Assembly (NCBI GenBank): GCA_000424365.1
Contig: AUJT01000002.1
Span: 186,001 to 250,000, forward strand
DNA from: Lachnospiraceae bacterium NK4A144
GTDB taxonomy: Bacteria; Bacillota; Clostridia; Lachnospirales; Lachnospiraceae
Length of the DNA: 64,000 nt
Direction of reading: 5' to 3'
Within the stretch, counting starts at the first letter, position 1; each line of letters opens with the position of its first letter. The notes beneath the pieces are model-generated. The model worked only from the letters and a program-made list of their open reading frames with translations. It ran no database searches and was not told where the DNA came from. The position numbers and the translations under genes were made by a program. Positions 9,158 through 18,420 of the stretch are shown one piece after another.

Positions 9158-10420
9158 TCAATCTTCCTCATATAGCTTTTTATAACGCGTTCCAATGATA
9201 TTATATGTAAATTTCCCGAGTACAGTATTCCTCGCCTTCTCCCTCAGATCGTGATCTGCGCAGTACATGATACCTGCTGCCAGATCATCAGAATTTCCTG
9301 CTTCCGCGAGATATCCGTTCTCCTCATGATTTATCATATCTGCCATGCCACCGATTCCAAATGCAGTGACTGGAGTTCCGCAGGACAACGATTCCATGAC
9401 TGTATTTGCCAGATTTTCAAAAAGCGATGGGCTTACAAATACGTCGCACGCATTGTAAACACACTTCAAATGAAAGTCATCCCGAATGAAGCCAAGCGAG
9501 ATCACTTCAATATCGAGCTCAGTTTTTAGTTCTTTGCTGTTTCCAAATACCACGCAGGAATACTCATCTGCTGGCAGTTTTCTAAGAGCAGAAAGCAGTT
9601 CCTGATAGCCCTTTCTCCTGTCACTATCAGCATTCTCCGCGCCGAAGAGGATCAATTTTTTATCCAATGGAAGTCCCAACAGCTTTCTCACCGTTGACCT
9701 ATCCTGCACGTCAAAAATATCAGTATCTATCGGATTTGGGATATTTATGCATTTTTTCCCCTTAAAGGTGCTGCTTTCAGCTGCGCATTCTGTCATCCAT
9801 TTACTACAGCCAACAACAGTCACGTCAAGTTTCTCTACCGCTTTCCTCATGACTGCCTGACACTTAGTAGAAAAGTCGCTTTTTATCTGTGATCTATCTT
9901 CATTTTCCGGACTACGGAGTATTTCTCCAGCGTCACCATTATGAAGAGCCGGGCAGCTTCCGCACATTTTTTTGTACCTTTTACACTCTTCCGCATAATG
10001 ACATCCACCCGTATATGGCCGCTGGTCATGAAGTGTCCATACAACCTTCTTGCCCATTTCTGCCAGTTTTTTCAATGATCCAGGCGAAATCATTCCATCC
10101 GAAACCCAGTGCAGATGTATCACGTCTGTCTGCTGTATCACCGGCAGATGTGTAATATCAAAACCATACAGATCCGGTGAGATGCTTCTCACGGCATTTT
10201 TTCCGGAAAGCGCTTTTTTCTGGACAGCATGATTAAAACGATTAAAAAACTTTAACTGCAGCTTCTCTTTCCAATGCCACGTGATACACTCCTTTTCAGA
10301 GCCACCCTCAGCATAGAGCATCACAGCATCTATTCCAACTTTTCTCTCAGCTGCAGCTATCCTCTCCGCAGCTCTCGCCGCGCCACCGGATTCAGTCGTC
10401 ACCAGATGAACCACTCTCAT
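9158..10420 (-). CDS. GT4 family glycosyltransferase (WcaC-like)
   Basis: A GT-B family 4 transferase of 420 residues. The N-terminal domain starts MRVVHLVTTESGGAARAAERI, with the HLHWVSDGMISPGSL and WTLHDQRPYTGGCHYAEEC stretches seen in colanic-acid WcaC-type enzymes. The C-terminal donor domain has KKLILFGAENADSDRRKGY and the EX7E region FVSPSLFENLANTVMESLSCG. It overlaps the following cytidylyltransferase gene by four bases (its ATG sits in the ATGA at 10417-10420), so it belongs to the same operon. Substrate is unknown. The Cys cluster in the acceptor loop (ECKRYKKMCGSCPAL) is also seen in WcaC relatives. Confidence 0.88.
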   Translation of the reverse strand: MRVVHLVTTESGGAARAAERIAAAERKVGIDAVMLYAEGGSEKECITWHWKEKLQLKFFNRFNHAVQKKALSGKNAVRSISPDLYGFDITHLPVIQQTDVIHLHWVSDGMISPGSLKKLAEMGKKVVWTLHDQRPYTGGCHYAEECKRYKKMCGSCPALHNGDAGEILRSPENEDRSQIKSDFSTKCQAVMRKAVEKLDVTVVGCSKWMTECAAESSTFKGKKCINIPNPIDTDIFDVQDRSTVRKLLGLPLDKKLILFGAENADSDRRKGYQELLSALRKLPADEYSCVVFGNSKELKTELDIEVISLGFIRDDFHLKCVYNACDVFVSPSLFENLANTVMESLSCGTPVTAFGIGGMADMINHEENGYLAEAGNSDDLAAGIMYCADHDLREKARNTVLGKFTYNIIGTRYKKLYEED

Positions 10421-11169
10421 TTTTTTGTCTTCTCTATCCTCTCCAAATCTGCCTTTGTCGTTATCTTGAAATTTCGCTCGTCACCCTCTACCATTGCGAT
10501 GTCCATGCCGGCGAGTATTGCCGGTTCCGTAGCACCGTTTATAGTCAGGATCCTATGTGGAAGCAGCGCACGCGTCGCGTCGAAATATTTTCCGAGCTTA
10601 AACGCCTCCGGAGCCTGCCCCGCAAAGATCTTTTCTCTGGGAAGCAGCTCTGACACAGCTTTACCGTCTTCACTAAGATACACCGTATCCTTCATAGGCA
10701 GCACCGGCATGGCTCCATCATGCTCTGCCGCCGCTGTAAGTATCCGATCGATCAGCTCTTCCGATACAAAAGGTCTCGCTGCATCATGTATGAGTATGAT
10801 GTCATCATCACCTGCATAGCTCCTGCAGCTCTCCATACCTGACAAAGCCGATAACTGGCGGTTCTCCCCGGGATCAGAAAATCCGCGAAATTTCGCCTTT
10901 ATCCGCTGAAATCTCTCTACTGCATGATCACGGTCATCTATCAAAAGTCTCTCAGAAATCTCCGACATGATCTTCTCTATCTCAAAAGTGATTGCATCTC
11001 TCCACTCATCTGCAGCCACTATCTGTACTGCATCTATCTTTTCAGAAATAAGCATAGTTTCAAGACTGTATGAGATGATCTTTTTTCCATTAACTTCCAG
11101 ATATTGCTTTGGGATAGACGCGCCGAGGCGTGTTCCGGTCCCACCTGACAGGATCAATGCAATGTTCAT
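10417..11169 (-). CDS. IspD/TarI-like cytidylyltransferase
   Basis: A 250-residue nucleotidyltransferase of the IspD/TarI family. The CTP-binding N-terminus reads ALILSGGTGTRLGASIPKQYLEVNGK, split here by GxGxR and PKQ motifs, followed by IILIHDAARPFVS and the late NFKITTKADLERIE, all family signatures. IspD proper makes CDP-methylerythritol for isoprenoids; TarI-like relatives make CDP-ribitol or another CDP-polyol for surface polymers. The setting here (GT4 downstream with a four-base overlap, sugar-phosphate isomerase four bases upstream) favours a surface-polymer role. A second, clearly different paralogue lies at 58091-58801. If neither is the isoprenoid enzyme, a third copy should exist elsewhere in the genome. 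Confidence 0.85.
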   Translation of the reverse strand: MNIALILSGGTGTRLGASIPKQYLEVNGKKIISYSLETMLISEKIDAVQIVAADEWRDAITFEIEKIMSEISERLLIDDRDHAVERFQRIKAKFRGFSDPGENRQLSALSGMESCRSYAGDDDIILIHDAARPFVSEELIDRILTAAAEHDGAMPVLPMKDTVYLSEDGKAVSELLPREKIFAGQAPEAFKLGKYFDATRALLPHRILTINGATEPAILAGMDIAMVEGDERNFKITTKADLERIEKTKK

Positions 11170-11173
11170 TTTT

Positions 11174-12109
11174 TTACCTCAGTTTTCCTGCAAAATACTG
11201 CCCAATTGACGCGATCATACGAAGTGCCTCCGGCCTCAGTTCCTCAGGGAAAGATGAAAGAACCGGCGCAGTCTCAAAGTTCAGCACGCCTTTAAATCCA
11301 ACATTTCTAAGTGCCCTTATAAAACCATCCCAATCAGTAGATGGCTTATTTTCTCTGGTCTTAGTAAAAGTAAACGGGATCTGATGCAGATCTGAAATAC
11401 CATCATTATCATGGATATGAAGCACTTTTAATCTTTTTCCAAGAATATTTATAAACTTCTCAAAATCAATACCGACGAGATTCGCATGACCGGTATCGAA
11501 ACAAAATCCAAGAACTTCCGCGCCATATCTCGCATTTATGCGGTCGATCCTGTCCACTGCTTTTCTGGCATCGCAGCAGGGTCCTTCTAAGATATGCCTT
11601 CCTGCACCTGTGTAGATATTTTCGACACAGATCACAATCCCACGTTCTTTTGCGATTGGCAGAACCGTATCCAGAAACTTCTCCGTCGCATCCCACTCCG
11701 CTTCTTCAGAGCCATAAAACTGCTTAACTTTAAGTCCGTGCACTACGATATATTTGCAATCCAGAAAATCGCAAATCTCCATACTCTTCGGCGCCATCTC
11801 ACGAACCAGATAATCATTTAGTTCCTTAGGCGCCCCCGGGACAAAATTGGGATAAGGCATATGCATCTGATGAAAACGGATACCGTTACGCTCAGCCGTT
11901 TCCTTATGAGGCCTGAAAAATTCCTTTAACTCATCGACCGACTTATCAAAAAATTTATTAAGTTCAAATTTATACAAATCTGTGTTTTTCAAATAAAAAT
12001 TCAGCGAAAAATCACAGCACGTAAATCCTGTATCATGAAGAAGCTTAAATCCCTCATCAGGATTCTCATCCATGATCACATTATGCGTCTGTACACCTAT
12101 TTCAAGCAT
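11174..12109 (-). CDS. Sugar-phosphate isomerase/epimerase-like TIM barrel
   Basis: A 311-residue xylose-isomerase-like (AP endonuclease family 2) TIM barrel. Metal-ligand positions are visible: E in VICVENIYTG, D and H in GFCFDTGHANL, H in VLHIHDNDGISD, and E in LNFETAPV. The family isomerises or epimerises sugars and polyols, and substrates cannot be inferred from motifs. It lies 18 bases downstream of a paralogous isomerase and four bases upstream of the IspD/TarI-like gene. A plausible reading is that the two isomerases shape the sugar or polyol that the cytidylyltransferase then activates. It has no membrane segments. Confidence 0.8.
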   Translation of the reverse strand: MLEIGVQTHNVIMDENPDEGFKLLHDTGFTCCDFSLNFYLKNTDLYKFELNKFFDKSVDELKEFFRPHKETAERNGIRFHQMHMPYPNFVPGAPKELNDYLVREMAPKSMEICDFLDCKYIVVHGLKVKQFYGSEEAEWDATEKFLDTVLPIAKERGIVICVENIYTGAGRHILEGPCCDARKAVDRIDRINARYGAEVLGFCFDTGHANLVGIDFEKFINILGKRLKVLHIHDNDGISDLHQIPFTFTKTRENKPSTDWDGFIRALRNVGFKGVLNFETAPVLSSFPEELRPEALRMIASIGQYFAGKLR

Positions 12110-12127
12110 ATAAAACCTTTCTCTTAC

Positions 12128-13435
12128 TTATAACCCCTTTAAGCGATCCATGTAAAAAGTCTGCAGATACTCATCATTAAAGTATTCCACACTTTCCGTA
12201 ATACCCATATCCCGCAGCTGCTTTTCGATTTCCCGGTAATAAACATTACAGATAAAAATACCTGTATTCTCCGGTAAACTCTTTAATTTCTCCGGTGACT
12301 CGATCGTCAGTCCGCAGAACTCCTCACCCCAGCGAGCAGAGTTATTATCACAGGTAAAAAGCGGCGGATACTGTTCACCATAGTTTTTCATATAATTCCG
12401 ACACATATTTCCTGCGCCGAAAAGAACCACATGATCATATTTTTTCATGGCGTCAGCCATACGGATTTGCCACTTAAAATACTCTGCCAGACGATAAACC
12501 AGACCCAAAAGCTCAGGCATAAGGATTATAGGAAAATTCGCAGCATTCGCTCCAATGTCCATTATGAGATATCCATCAAAGCTTATGGAGCGAAGTCCCT
12601 TTATGACTTCATGCCAGTTTGTGGCGGATCTGCCTCCGGAAATAGCTGTAAACGGGATCAACGTATCATCATTCTGGCCATCGTTATCATAAAGCATAAC
12701 CGCATCTATCCTGCCCTTAAGCGCATAGGCAAATTCGTATATATCCTGAGCACAGACATTACAATGACCTATATTCAGGCAAAAACCAAATGCATCCGCC
12801 CGATTTGCTTCACCATTAAGTCTGTCAAGCCACTCAATGATCTCTGCCGTATCAGATAGCATACCTCTGACTAAATGACCCTCAAAAGGCTTATACTGAT
12901 TCTCAATGAGTATTTTCATTGGATGGTCGCCGCGGTTTTCGGTATCCTTTTCAAATACCTCATTTGCAATCTCAGATAACCACAGATATTTCTGCCTGTT
13001 ATACTCAAATACTTCCTCATCTGTCCCCTGCAGATGAAAAGGACTCACAACTATAGCCCTGCATCCAAGCTTCGCCGCAAATCTGACCTCTTCCTCAAGT
13101 ACCCGAAAATATAAATCTCTGTCAGGTTCCCTTCCATCATTTGGAAAACAAAGAGGTGTTGCATGTGCAACAGGCAGATTTATCTCTTTTTTTCTAAAAG
13201 TATCCAGTAAAACATCAAGCTTCTCAGCAATACGACTCGGATCATCCGGAATAAATATAAACCCGTTCTCCAGAGTTTCCTTTCTCGCCTTATCAGTAAA
13301 TAAAAAATCTCCGGCTCCGCTGCAAATACCCAGTTCCAGCATCGCATTTCTAAAGCCGGCCTTCCTCATATCTCCAACAGCCTGCCCCGGCCTCCTCAGC
13401 TCAATGTAAGCTGTTGAATTTAACAGTATTTCCAT
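12128..13435 (-). CDS. Sugar isomerase-like TIM barrel fused to FGxG Rossmann-like module
   Basis: A 435-residue fusion. Residues about 1-330 form an isomerase-like TIM barrel with IENQYKPFEGH, the metal-binding AFGFCLNIGHCNV, VMLYDNDGQND, and YLIMDIGANA. Compared with its neighbour, the aspartate of DTGH is replaced (LNIGH) and the final glutamate by aspartate (MDIG), so activity is uncertain. Residues about 335-435 are the FGxG module: VVLFGAGNMCRNYMKNYG, then FTCDNNSARWGEEFCG, IESPEKLKSL, and IFICNVYYREIEKQLRDMG. This module recurs on many other proteins of the locus. It lies 18 bases upstream of the stand-alone isomerase gene and 80 bases after the GT2 gene start upstream. Substrate unknown. 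Confidence 0.75.
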   Translation of the reverse strand: MEILLNSTAYIELRRPGQAVGDMRKAGFRNAMLELGICSGAGDFLFTDKARKETLENGFIFIPDDPSRIAEKLDVLLDTFRKKEINLPVAHATPLCFPNDGREPDRDLYFRVLEEEVRFAAKLGCRAIVVSPFHLQGTDEEVFEYNRQKYLWLSEIANEVFEKDTENRGDHPMKILIENQYKPFEGHLVRGMLSDTAEIIEWLDRLNGEANRADAFGFCLNIGHCNVCAQDIYEFAYALKGRIDAVMLYDNDGQNDDTLIPFTAISGGRSATNWHEVIKGLRSISFDGYLIMDIGANAANFPIILMPELLGLVYRLAEYFKWQIRMADAMKKYDHVVLFGAGNMCRNYMKNYGEQYPPLFTCDNNSARWGEEFCGLTIESPEKLKSLPENTGIFICNVYYREIEKQLRDMGITESVEYFNDEYLQTFYMDRLKGL

Positions 13436-13515
13436 CTAATCCTCCAAACTATCGGAACCCTCACATAATAGTCTCATATACTACATGTACGTAAACTTTT
13501 TATCTTTTAATTGGC

Positions 13516-14529
13516 TCAGTGTGAAGTCTTCACTACCAGTTTTCTTAAACAGCAAAAACGAGTATATAAGACAAATAAGATCAACATCTTAACATGCTTT
13601 TTTAGCCAGTCTTTCTTTCCATTAGTTCTAACTCCACCCTGGAATAAATAATCTCTTCTGTATTTTTCCCAAATTCGAGAATCATTATATTTCCTTTTAT
13701 CCCACGCAAGGCCAAATACATACTCTGTAAGTATATAATTGACCTGCTTAAAATCCTCCCTCGGAATATCTTCTAGTAAAGATTTCATATACTCAAACGA
13801 ATATATAATATCCAGTTCTTTGGAAAGACTACTGTTTCCATGTGACGCACTATTGTTATAAATATAATAGTTATATCCAATATGGTCTAATATGGCTATC
13901 TTATCTCGAGGCGATACACTTCTAAAAACTGAAAGCTGATAGCAAACATCCTCATACCAATGACACTCTGGGTTAAATAACGGAATCGCCCCACATTCAT
14001 TGCATATTTTCTCTGCATTAAATACCATATTCCACAAGAAGCCCGCACCAACGCTTCTGGAGTTGACCGGAAGAATCCTACGAACATCCCCAACATCTAA
14101 ACTACCAAATGCCGTCAATTCACCTATTACAGCTTCTCCTGTTTCAGGTACTTCTCTCCATCTGCACTCAGCCGCAACGAGATCGTCCCGTTCGATTTCA
14201 TTAATAAGAACAGAAAACATATCCTTCTCAACCACATCATCTGCATCTATATAAGCGATATAATGTCCTCTAGATTTCTCTATTCCCATATTTCGCGCCG
14301 AACTCGGACCACCATTTTCTTTATGAAACACCCTTACACGCTGGTCTGATCTGGCAATATCCTCACAGATTTTTCCACTATTATCTTTAGAACCATCATC
14401 GACCAGTATAAGTTCCAAATTGTCATAATCAGATGACAATATTGACTCCAAGCATCGTTTCAGCGCTCTTTCTGCATTATATACGGGTACTATGACCGAC
14501 AATAGTCCCTCACTCCTGTCACTCATCAA
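13516..14529 (-). CDS. GT2 family glycosyltransferase
   Basis: A 337-residue family 2 transferase. It begins GLLSVIVPVYNAERALKRCL, followed by LILVDDGSKDNSGKI, FHKENGGPSSARNMGIEKS and the metal motif YIDADDVVEKDMF. The C-terminal half has the CHWYEDVCYQL block (ED acceptor-side motif) and a basic, hydrophobic tail (KKHVKMLILFVLYTRFCC), which suggests membrane association. There is no FGxG module. It lies 13 bases downstream of the acyltransferase gene. Donor and acceptor unknown. Confidence 0.88.
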   Translation of the reverse strand: MMSDRSEGLLSVIVPVYNAERALKRCLESILSSDYDNLELILVDDGSKDNSGKICEDIARSDQRVRVFHKENGGPSSARNMGIEKSRGHYIAYIDADDVVEKDMFSVLINEIERDDLVAAECRWREVPETGEAVIGELTAFGSLDVGDVRRILPVNSRSVGAGFLWNMVFNAEKICNECGAIPLFNPECHWYEDVCYQLSVFRSVSPRDKIAILDHIGYNYYIYNNSASHGNSSLSKELDIIYSFEYMKSLLEDIPREDFKQVNYILTEYVFGLAWDKRKYNDSRIWEKYRRDYLFQGGVRTNGKKDWLKKHVKMLILFVLYTRFCCLRKLVVKTSH

Positions 14530-14542
14530 ATCTTTCCTCTAA

Positions 14543-15736
14543 TCATCTCAAACCGGCATTTACGTGCTTAATATGCATAATACCCTTTTTTATTGCCATT
14601 ATCACAACCGAGCAAAGTAAACTTGCCATAAATACCATTGTTCCAATGCAGACGAAAAAAATCATCTGCTTTATTAATGTTCCATCCATTTCAATATACT
14701 GCCTGAACTGTTCAATGCATTCATACTTGTTGAACAAATCTATTACTATCTGATGTAACAGGTAAATCGTAAATGTATTACCGCCCACGAAATATAATAC
14801 TGCTTTTATTTTATTTAAATCATTAATTTTCCGATCAATACTATATACGAGCATAAAAATGCACACGGCTGATACCAAACCAAATGTAGTATACCAATAT
14901 AGATGGAAATTGGGAGGATTCTCTGTTTTCTCATAAAGCCTAACCAAAATCATCCACCTGAATAAATTTGATACTGCAAATACCAACAACCAAATTCCTG
15001 CATGAAATTTTGATGCAATTTTCTCTCTGTAAAGATACACAAAATGTCCCCAGATCATTATATTTACAGCAGGAATCGCAGCACCAAATGTGTGTTGTGA
15101 AAAGCAGGCAAACTGATTGAACGAAATATCATTTATCATTAACAGCAAGCCGGAAATGATCATAAAAATCACAATCTTTCTCTCACTGTCCAGATAATCA
15201 ACAAAAGCCTTCTCAACAGGGAATAATACTATAACTAAGAGATATGAAAACAGATACCACAATTGTCCTGTATGCCCAACCGGTGTTACCCACTGGAAAA
15301 ATGTGCATTTAATAAATGCCTTTATATTGTGAAATGACACTGCCTGCCTAATGCTATCTGCAATAGACATATTTTGAAACATCCATCCATCAAAAAATAA
15401 CACGAACAGTATTAACGTAACCATTGGAATTAATATCCTGCTTATAGAACGTAATACGACTTTTTTATAACTGCATGCTCTAAAGAAAAAAGCTCCTGTA
15501 ATCATCCAAAAGATAGCAACCGCATCAGCTCTTATACAGGACAGCATAAGCGCTGCCCTGCTCAATTTTTCATCAAAGTAATATCCCAAATTTATGTGAA
15601 TACATATCACAAAAAAACATGCTATTATCCTTAATATTTCTATCGATGTATCTTTACTATTTTTTATTTCACTCATTGTTAATTCATTTCCGGCAGCATG
15701 CCCCGATTTTTTATCTTTGTATAAACTTATTTGCAT
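14543..15736 (-). CDS. Acyltransferase-3 family membrane protein (OafA/WecH-like)
   Basis: A polytopic membrane protein of the acyltransferase-3 family, which usually adds acetyl groups to surface sugars. It has about ten hydrophobic segments, starting with SIEILRIIACFFVICIHINLG, in which the R-x10-H arrangement (EILRIIA...IH) is the family's active-site signature. Mid-protein GHTGQLWYLFSYLLVI matches the conserved WY(L)-containing loop, and the end is QMIFFVCIGTMVF. The long frame starts at 15736, five bases after the upstream YfhO gene; an internal ATG at 15676 (MSEIKNSKDTS) gives the usual family N-terminus and may be the real start. Neither has a strong ribosome-binding site. A related but broken gene lies at 23597-24656. 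Confidence 0.82.
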   Translation of the reverse strand: MQISLYKDKKSGHAAGNELTMSEIKNSKDTSIEILRIIACFFVICIHINLGYYFDEKLSRAALMLSCIRADAVAIFWMITGAFFFRACSYKKVVLRSISRILIPMVTLILFVLFFDGWMFQNMSIADSIRQAVSFHNIKAFIKCTFFQWVTPVGHTGQLWYLFSYLLVIVLFPVEKAFVDYLDSERKIVIFMIISGLLLMINDISFNQFACFSQHTFGAAIPAVNIMIWGHFVYLYREKIASKFHAGIWLLVFAVSNLFRWMILVRLYEKTENPPNFHLYWYTTFGLVSAVCIFMLVYSIDRKINDLNKIKAVLYFVGGNTFTIYLLHQIVIDLFNKYECIEQFRQYIEMDGTLIKQMIFFVCIGTMVFMASLLCSVVIMAIKKGIMHIKHVNAGLR

Positions 15737-15741
15737 ATAAC

Positions 15742-18330
15742 TTAATCTACAGGCTTTAGAATCATCGATAGAGCTTGTATTGTAACCATAATGATCCCAA
15801 TAAATGATAAAACCATTCCCATTTTTAAGCCTGGTATATTGAACTTCATTCTTATCACGTTCTTTCCGCTATTCAAAGGGATCATTATGAGACAATCATC
15901 TATCATCTTTGGTTCGATGACATCACCATTATTATATACTTTCCACCCTTCATTCCATGGTATGGATAAGAACACTCCCTCATTATCATGACCTGTGGCC
16001 TCTATTTCAAATGAACTATTGCTGATCTTTCTGAAATCAACAGCCTTTTCATTTATTTTTCTCGATACAGTTCTCAATTCTTCTAGATCAAGCACATAAA
16101 ACTGCACATCTGAATTTCGAGAAACGTCTATATCCGACTCAAACGAAACAGTAGCCTCTTCTCCATCCGTCGGTATATAGAAAACCGAAGGAGATTCCCA
16201 ACCGAGATATTCTGCCTTATATTTATCATTTACGCTCAGCTTTCCCTGTCCGCTGCTCTGCCAAGGAATATTTCCATATAGAACACTATTATCCGAAATA
16301 CCCTTTATATCCCATCTAATTGAACAATTATCATTTTTCAACTCCTCAGCTTCAAAATCCACCTGAGTAAATAATGTTGTTTCTTCGCCCAATAATCTGC
16401 TATACAGATCATTAAGATTCAAAAAAGGATTTTGGTTGTTCCTATTCTCAAACCCACCTTCACTTTGAGAAACAATAAAAGCTAACGGAAGCGCATACGG
16501 ATTCTTCCAAACTTTTTTGCTCTTTCCTCTTAAATCAGCAAAGCTAAAGATCGAAGTTTCTTCCAGTCCTTTTATCTCATAGGGTGACAAGATATATCTT
16601 ACTCCAAGAAGTGAATCCAACGGAATCACAGACGTGTTCACGATCTTCATGATCCCAGCCTCAGATCTATACCCGTTCCTTTCCAAAAAGGCCATCTGCC
16701 TATTATCAGGGCAAGACGTATATCCAGCTATTCCCGCATAATTAAAAGAAAACGCATCATCATAATACGGCGTAAGAAAACTATCATAAACCATACGTCC
16801 CTGCGTCTGATTTATCCGAAAAAGATCATTTCCTTCAATCTTCTCTATCTCCTCAACCTGTGCTTTTTGATTTTCATAATAATAAGCCCAGTTAGACAAA
16901 CTAAACCCATTACCATTATTCGTGATCTGAAGCGAAAGATTTAATGCGAGATCTATAACTCCTATACAAAATGCAAAACCAACTACATGCTTTTTTCGCA
17001 ATCCAAAAACACGCTTCTCTTGCGTATATAAAAACATAAGTCCAGCCTGCATACATAATAGGCCATACCCTATCCAGATCTTTTTAGTTACAAGGAAGTC
17101 TGTTGAAATATACTTCAATCCATAAACTGTTGAAATGATCACATATGACGCAATACATATTATGAGAGCTACAAGATTCAGCTTGCTTTCCACTGAATAA
17201 TAATAAGCTGCTATGAAAACAAGCAAAAAGATAGATATATATGAATATCTAAAAAAATAACTTCCAACTTCCTTAAACAAAGAAAAGATACCGACGAACG
17301 TCTGTATATAAAAGATCAACACGCCGGTAACTAATGCCAGGCCAAAATAGATCTTCTTTTTCAAAACCATATTTTGACTGCAAAACAGACCTATAACTCC
17401 TGCTAAAACAAAAAATCCACAATATAAAGAAACATGCGATTCTGAACTTGCCATTCCAAGATTGTATCCCGGTATAGCCGATAGTGGATTTCCACGCATT
17501 CCCCAACGCAAGACAGACCAATCAAACGAAGATCCCTTTCCTCCTCGCAAGCATAAAATAGCCGGCAAAAACAGCATCATACTTGCCAGGAGACCACTGA
17601 TCATTAAGTAAACGTATTGAATAAATACACGCAATCCTTCTTTTACCGAAATCCTCTCGTCCCGTTCTAAAACAAGGAGTATATATTCAAAACAAAACCA
17701 TATGGCAGAGAAAATGCAATTTATCCCACCCGTATACCAATTAAACAATATCGATAACGCGACTGAAACAGAAAGCAATACGCCCTTGTTTTTTCTAACA
17801 AGTTCAGATACTCCAAGTGCGATCAACGGCAACATATATATACCATCAAGCCACATTGAGTTTAAGGCCTGTGCAATATTATATTGCATCAAACCATAAG
17901 AAACACCCAATAAAACCACATGGAATGCATCAATCTTTCGCTCAAATCTCCTAGCTAAAAACAATGCCATAAAAGCTGACGAAAAGCACCATTTCAAGAG
18001 ATTTATAACCGTGAAAAAAATCGGTATATCTGCTTTATCAAAAAAATAAAGCAGCAAATTAAATGGAGATGACAGATAATATGCGAAAACTCCTACTCCC
18101 GTTCCTCCAATTCCATGAGAAAACGTATATACCAAACTATTATTTCCATGTAAAATATCCCAAAGATATGCATAAAAATCAATATATTGAATAGATGCAT
18201 CAGCATTTAACAGAGTATTATCACCAAAAGGCGCTATTCTGTTTACAGCCAAAACCAGAATACTTATTAAAAAAGTCAATAGAAACGCCCCAAAGACAAT
18301 TATCCATATTCTATCAATTTTCCTTATCAT
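15742..18330 (-). CDS. YfhO-like membrane protein (GT-C glycosyltransferase type)
   Basis: An 862-residue protein. The first about 480 residues hold a dozen or so membrane segments; the rest is a large extracellular domain, followed by a final membrane helix (MGMVLSFIGIIMVTIQAL). The first loop has DNTLLNADASIQYIDFYAYL and the next THTFSHGIGGTG-type stretch (TFSHGIGGTGVGVFAYYLSSP), typical of YfhO proteins. In Bacillus, YfhO is implicated in glycosylation of lipoteichoic acid using lipid-phosphate sugars. Here it should decorate an exported polymer outside the membrane. It lies five bases upstream of the acyltransferase gene and is the most upstream gene of the left glycan block, just beyond which the accessory island begins. 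Confidence 0.82.
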   Translation of the reverse strand: MIRKIDRIWIIVFGAFLLTFLISILVLAVNRIAPFGDNTLLNADASIQYIDFYAYLWDILHGNNSLVYTFSHGIGGTGVGVFAYYLSSPFNLLLYFFDKADIPIFFTVINLLKWCFSSAFMALFLARRFERKIDAFHVVLLGVSYGLMQYNIAQALNSMWLDGIYMLPLIALGVSELVRKNKGVLLSVSVALSILFNWYTGGINCIFSAIWFCFEYILLVLERDERISVKEGLRVFIQYVYLMISGLLASMMLFLPAILCLRGGKGSSFDWSVLRWGMRGNPLSAIPGYNLGMASSESHVSLYCGFFVLAGVIGLFCSQNMVLKKKIYFGLALVTGVLIFYIQTFVGIFSLFKEVGSYFFRYSYISIFLLVFIAAYYYSVESKLNLVALIICIASYVIISTVYGLKYISTDFLVTKKIWIGYGLLCMQAGLMFLYTQEKRVFGLRKKHVVGFAFCIGVIDLALNLSLQITNNGNGFSLSNWAYYYENQKAQVEEIEKIEGNDLFRINQTQGRMVYDSFLTPYYDDAFSFNYAGIAGYTSCPDNRQMAFLERNGYRSEAGIMKIVNTSVIPLDSLLGVRYILSPYEIKGLEETSIFSFADLRGKSKKVWKNPYALPLAFIVSQSEGGFENRNNQNPFLNLNDLYSRLLGEETTLFTQVDFEAEELKNDNCSIRWDIKGISDNSVLYGNIPWQSSGQGKLSVNDKYKAEYLGWESPSVFYIPTDGEEATVSFESDIDVSRNSDVQFYVLDLEELRTVSRKINEKAVDFRKISNSSFEIEATGHDNEGVFLSIPWNEGWKVYNNGDVIEPKMIDDCLIMIPLNSGKNVIRMKFNIPGLKMGMVLSFIGIIMVTIQALSMILKPVD

Positions 18331-18420
18331 ATCCTAAATACCCCAAATGAATGAGCATGGTCAGGATTCAGATAAATACCCATCGACCTGCACCTCATTA
18401 AAAAAGCGAAATGCATCTAC

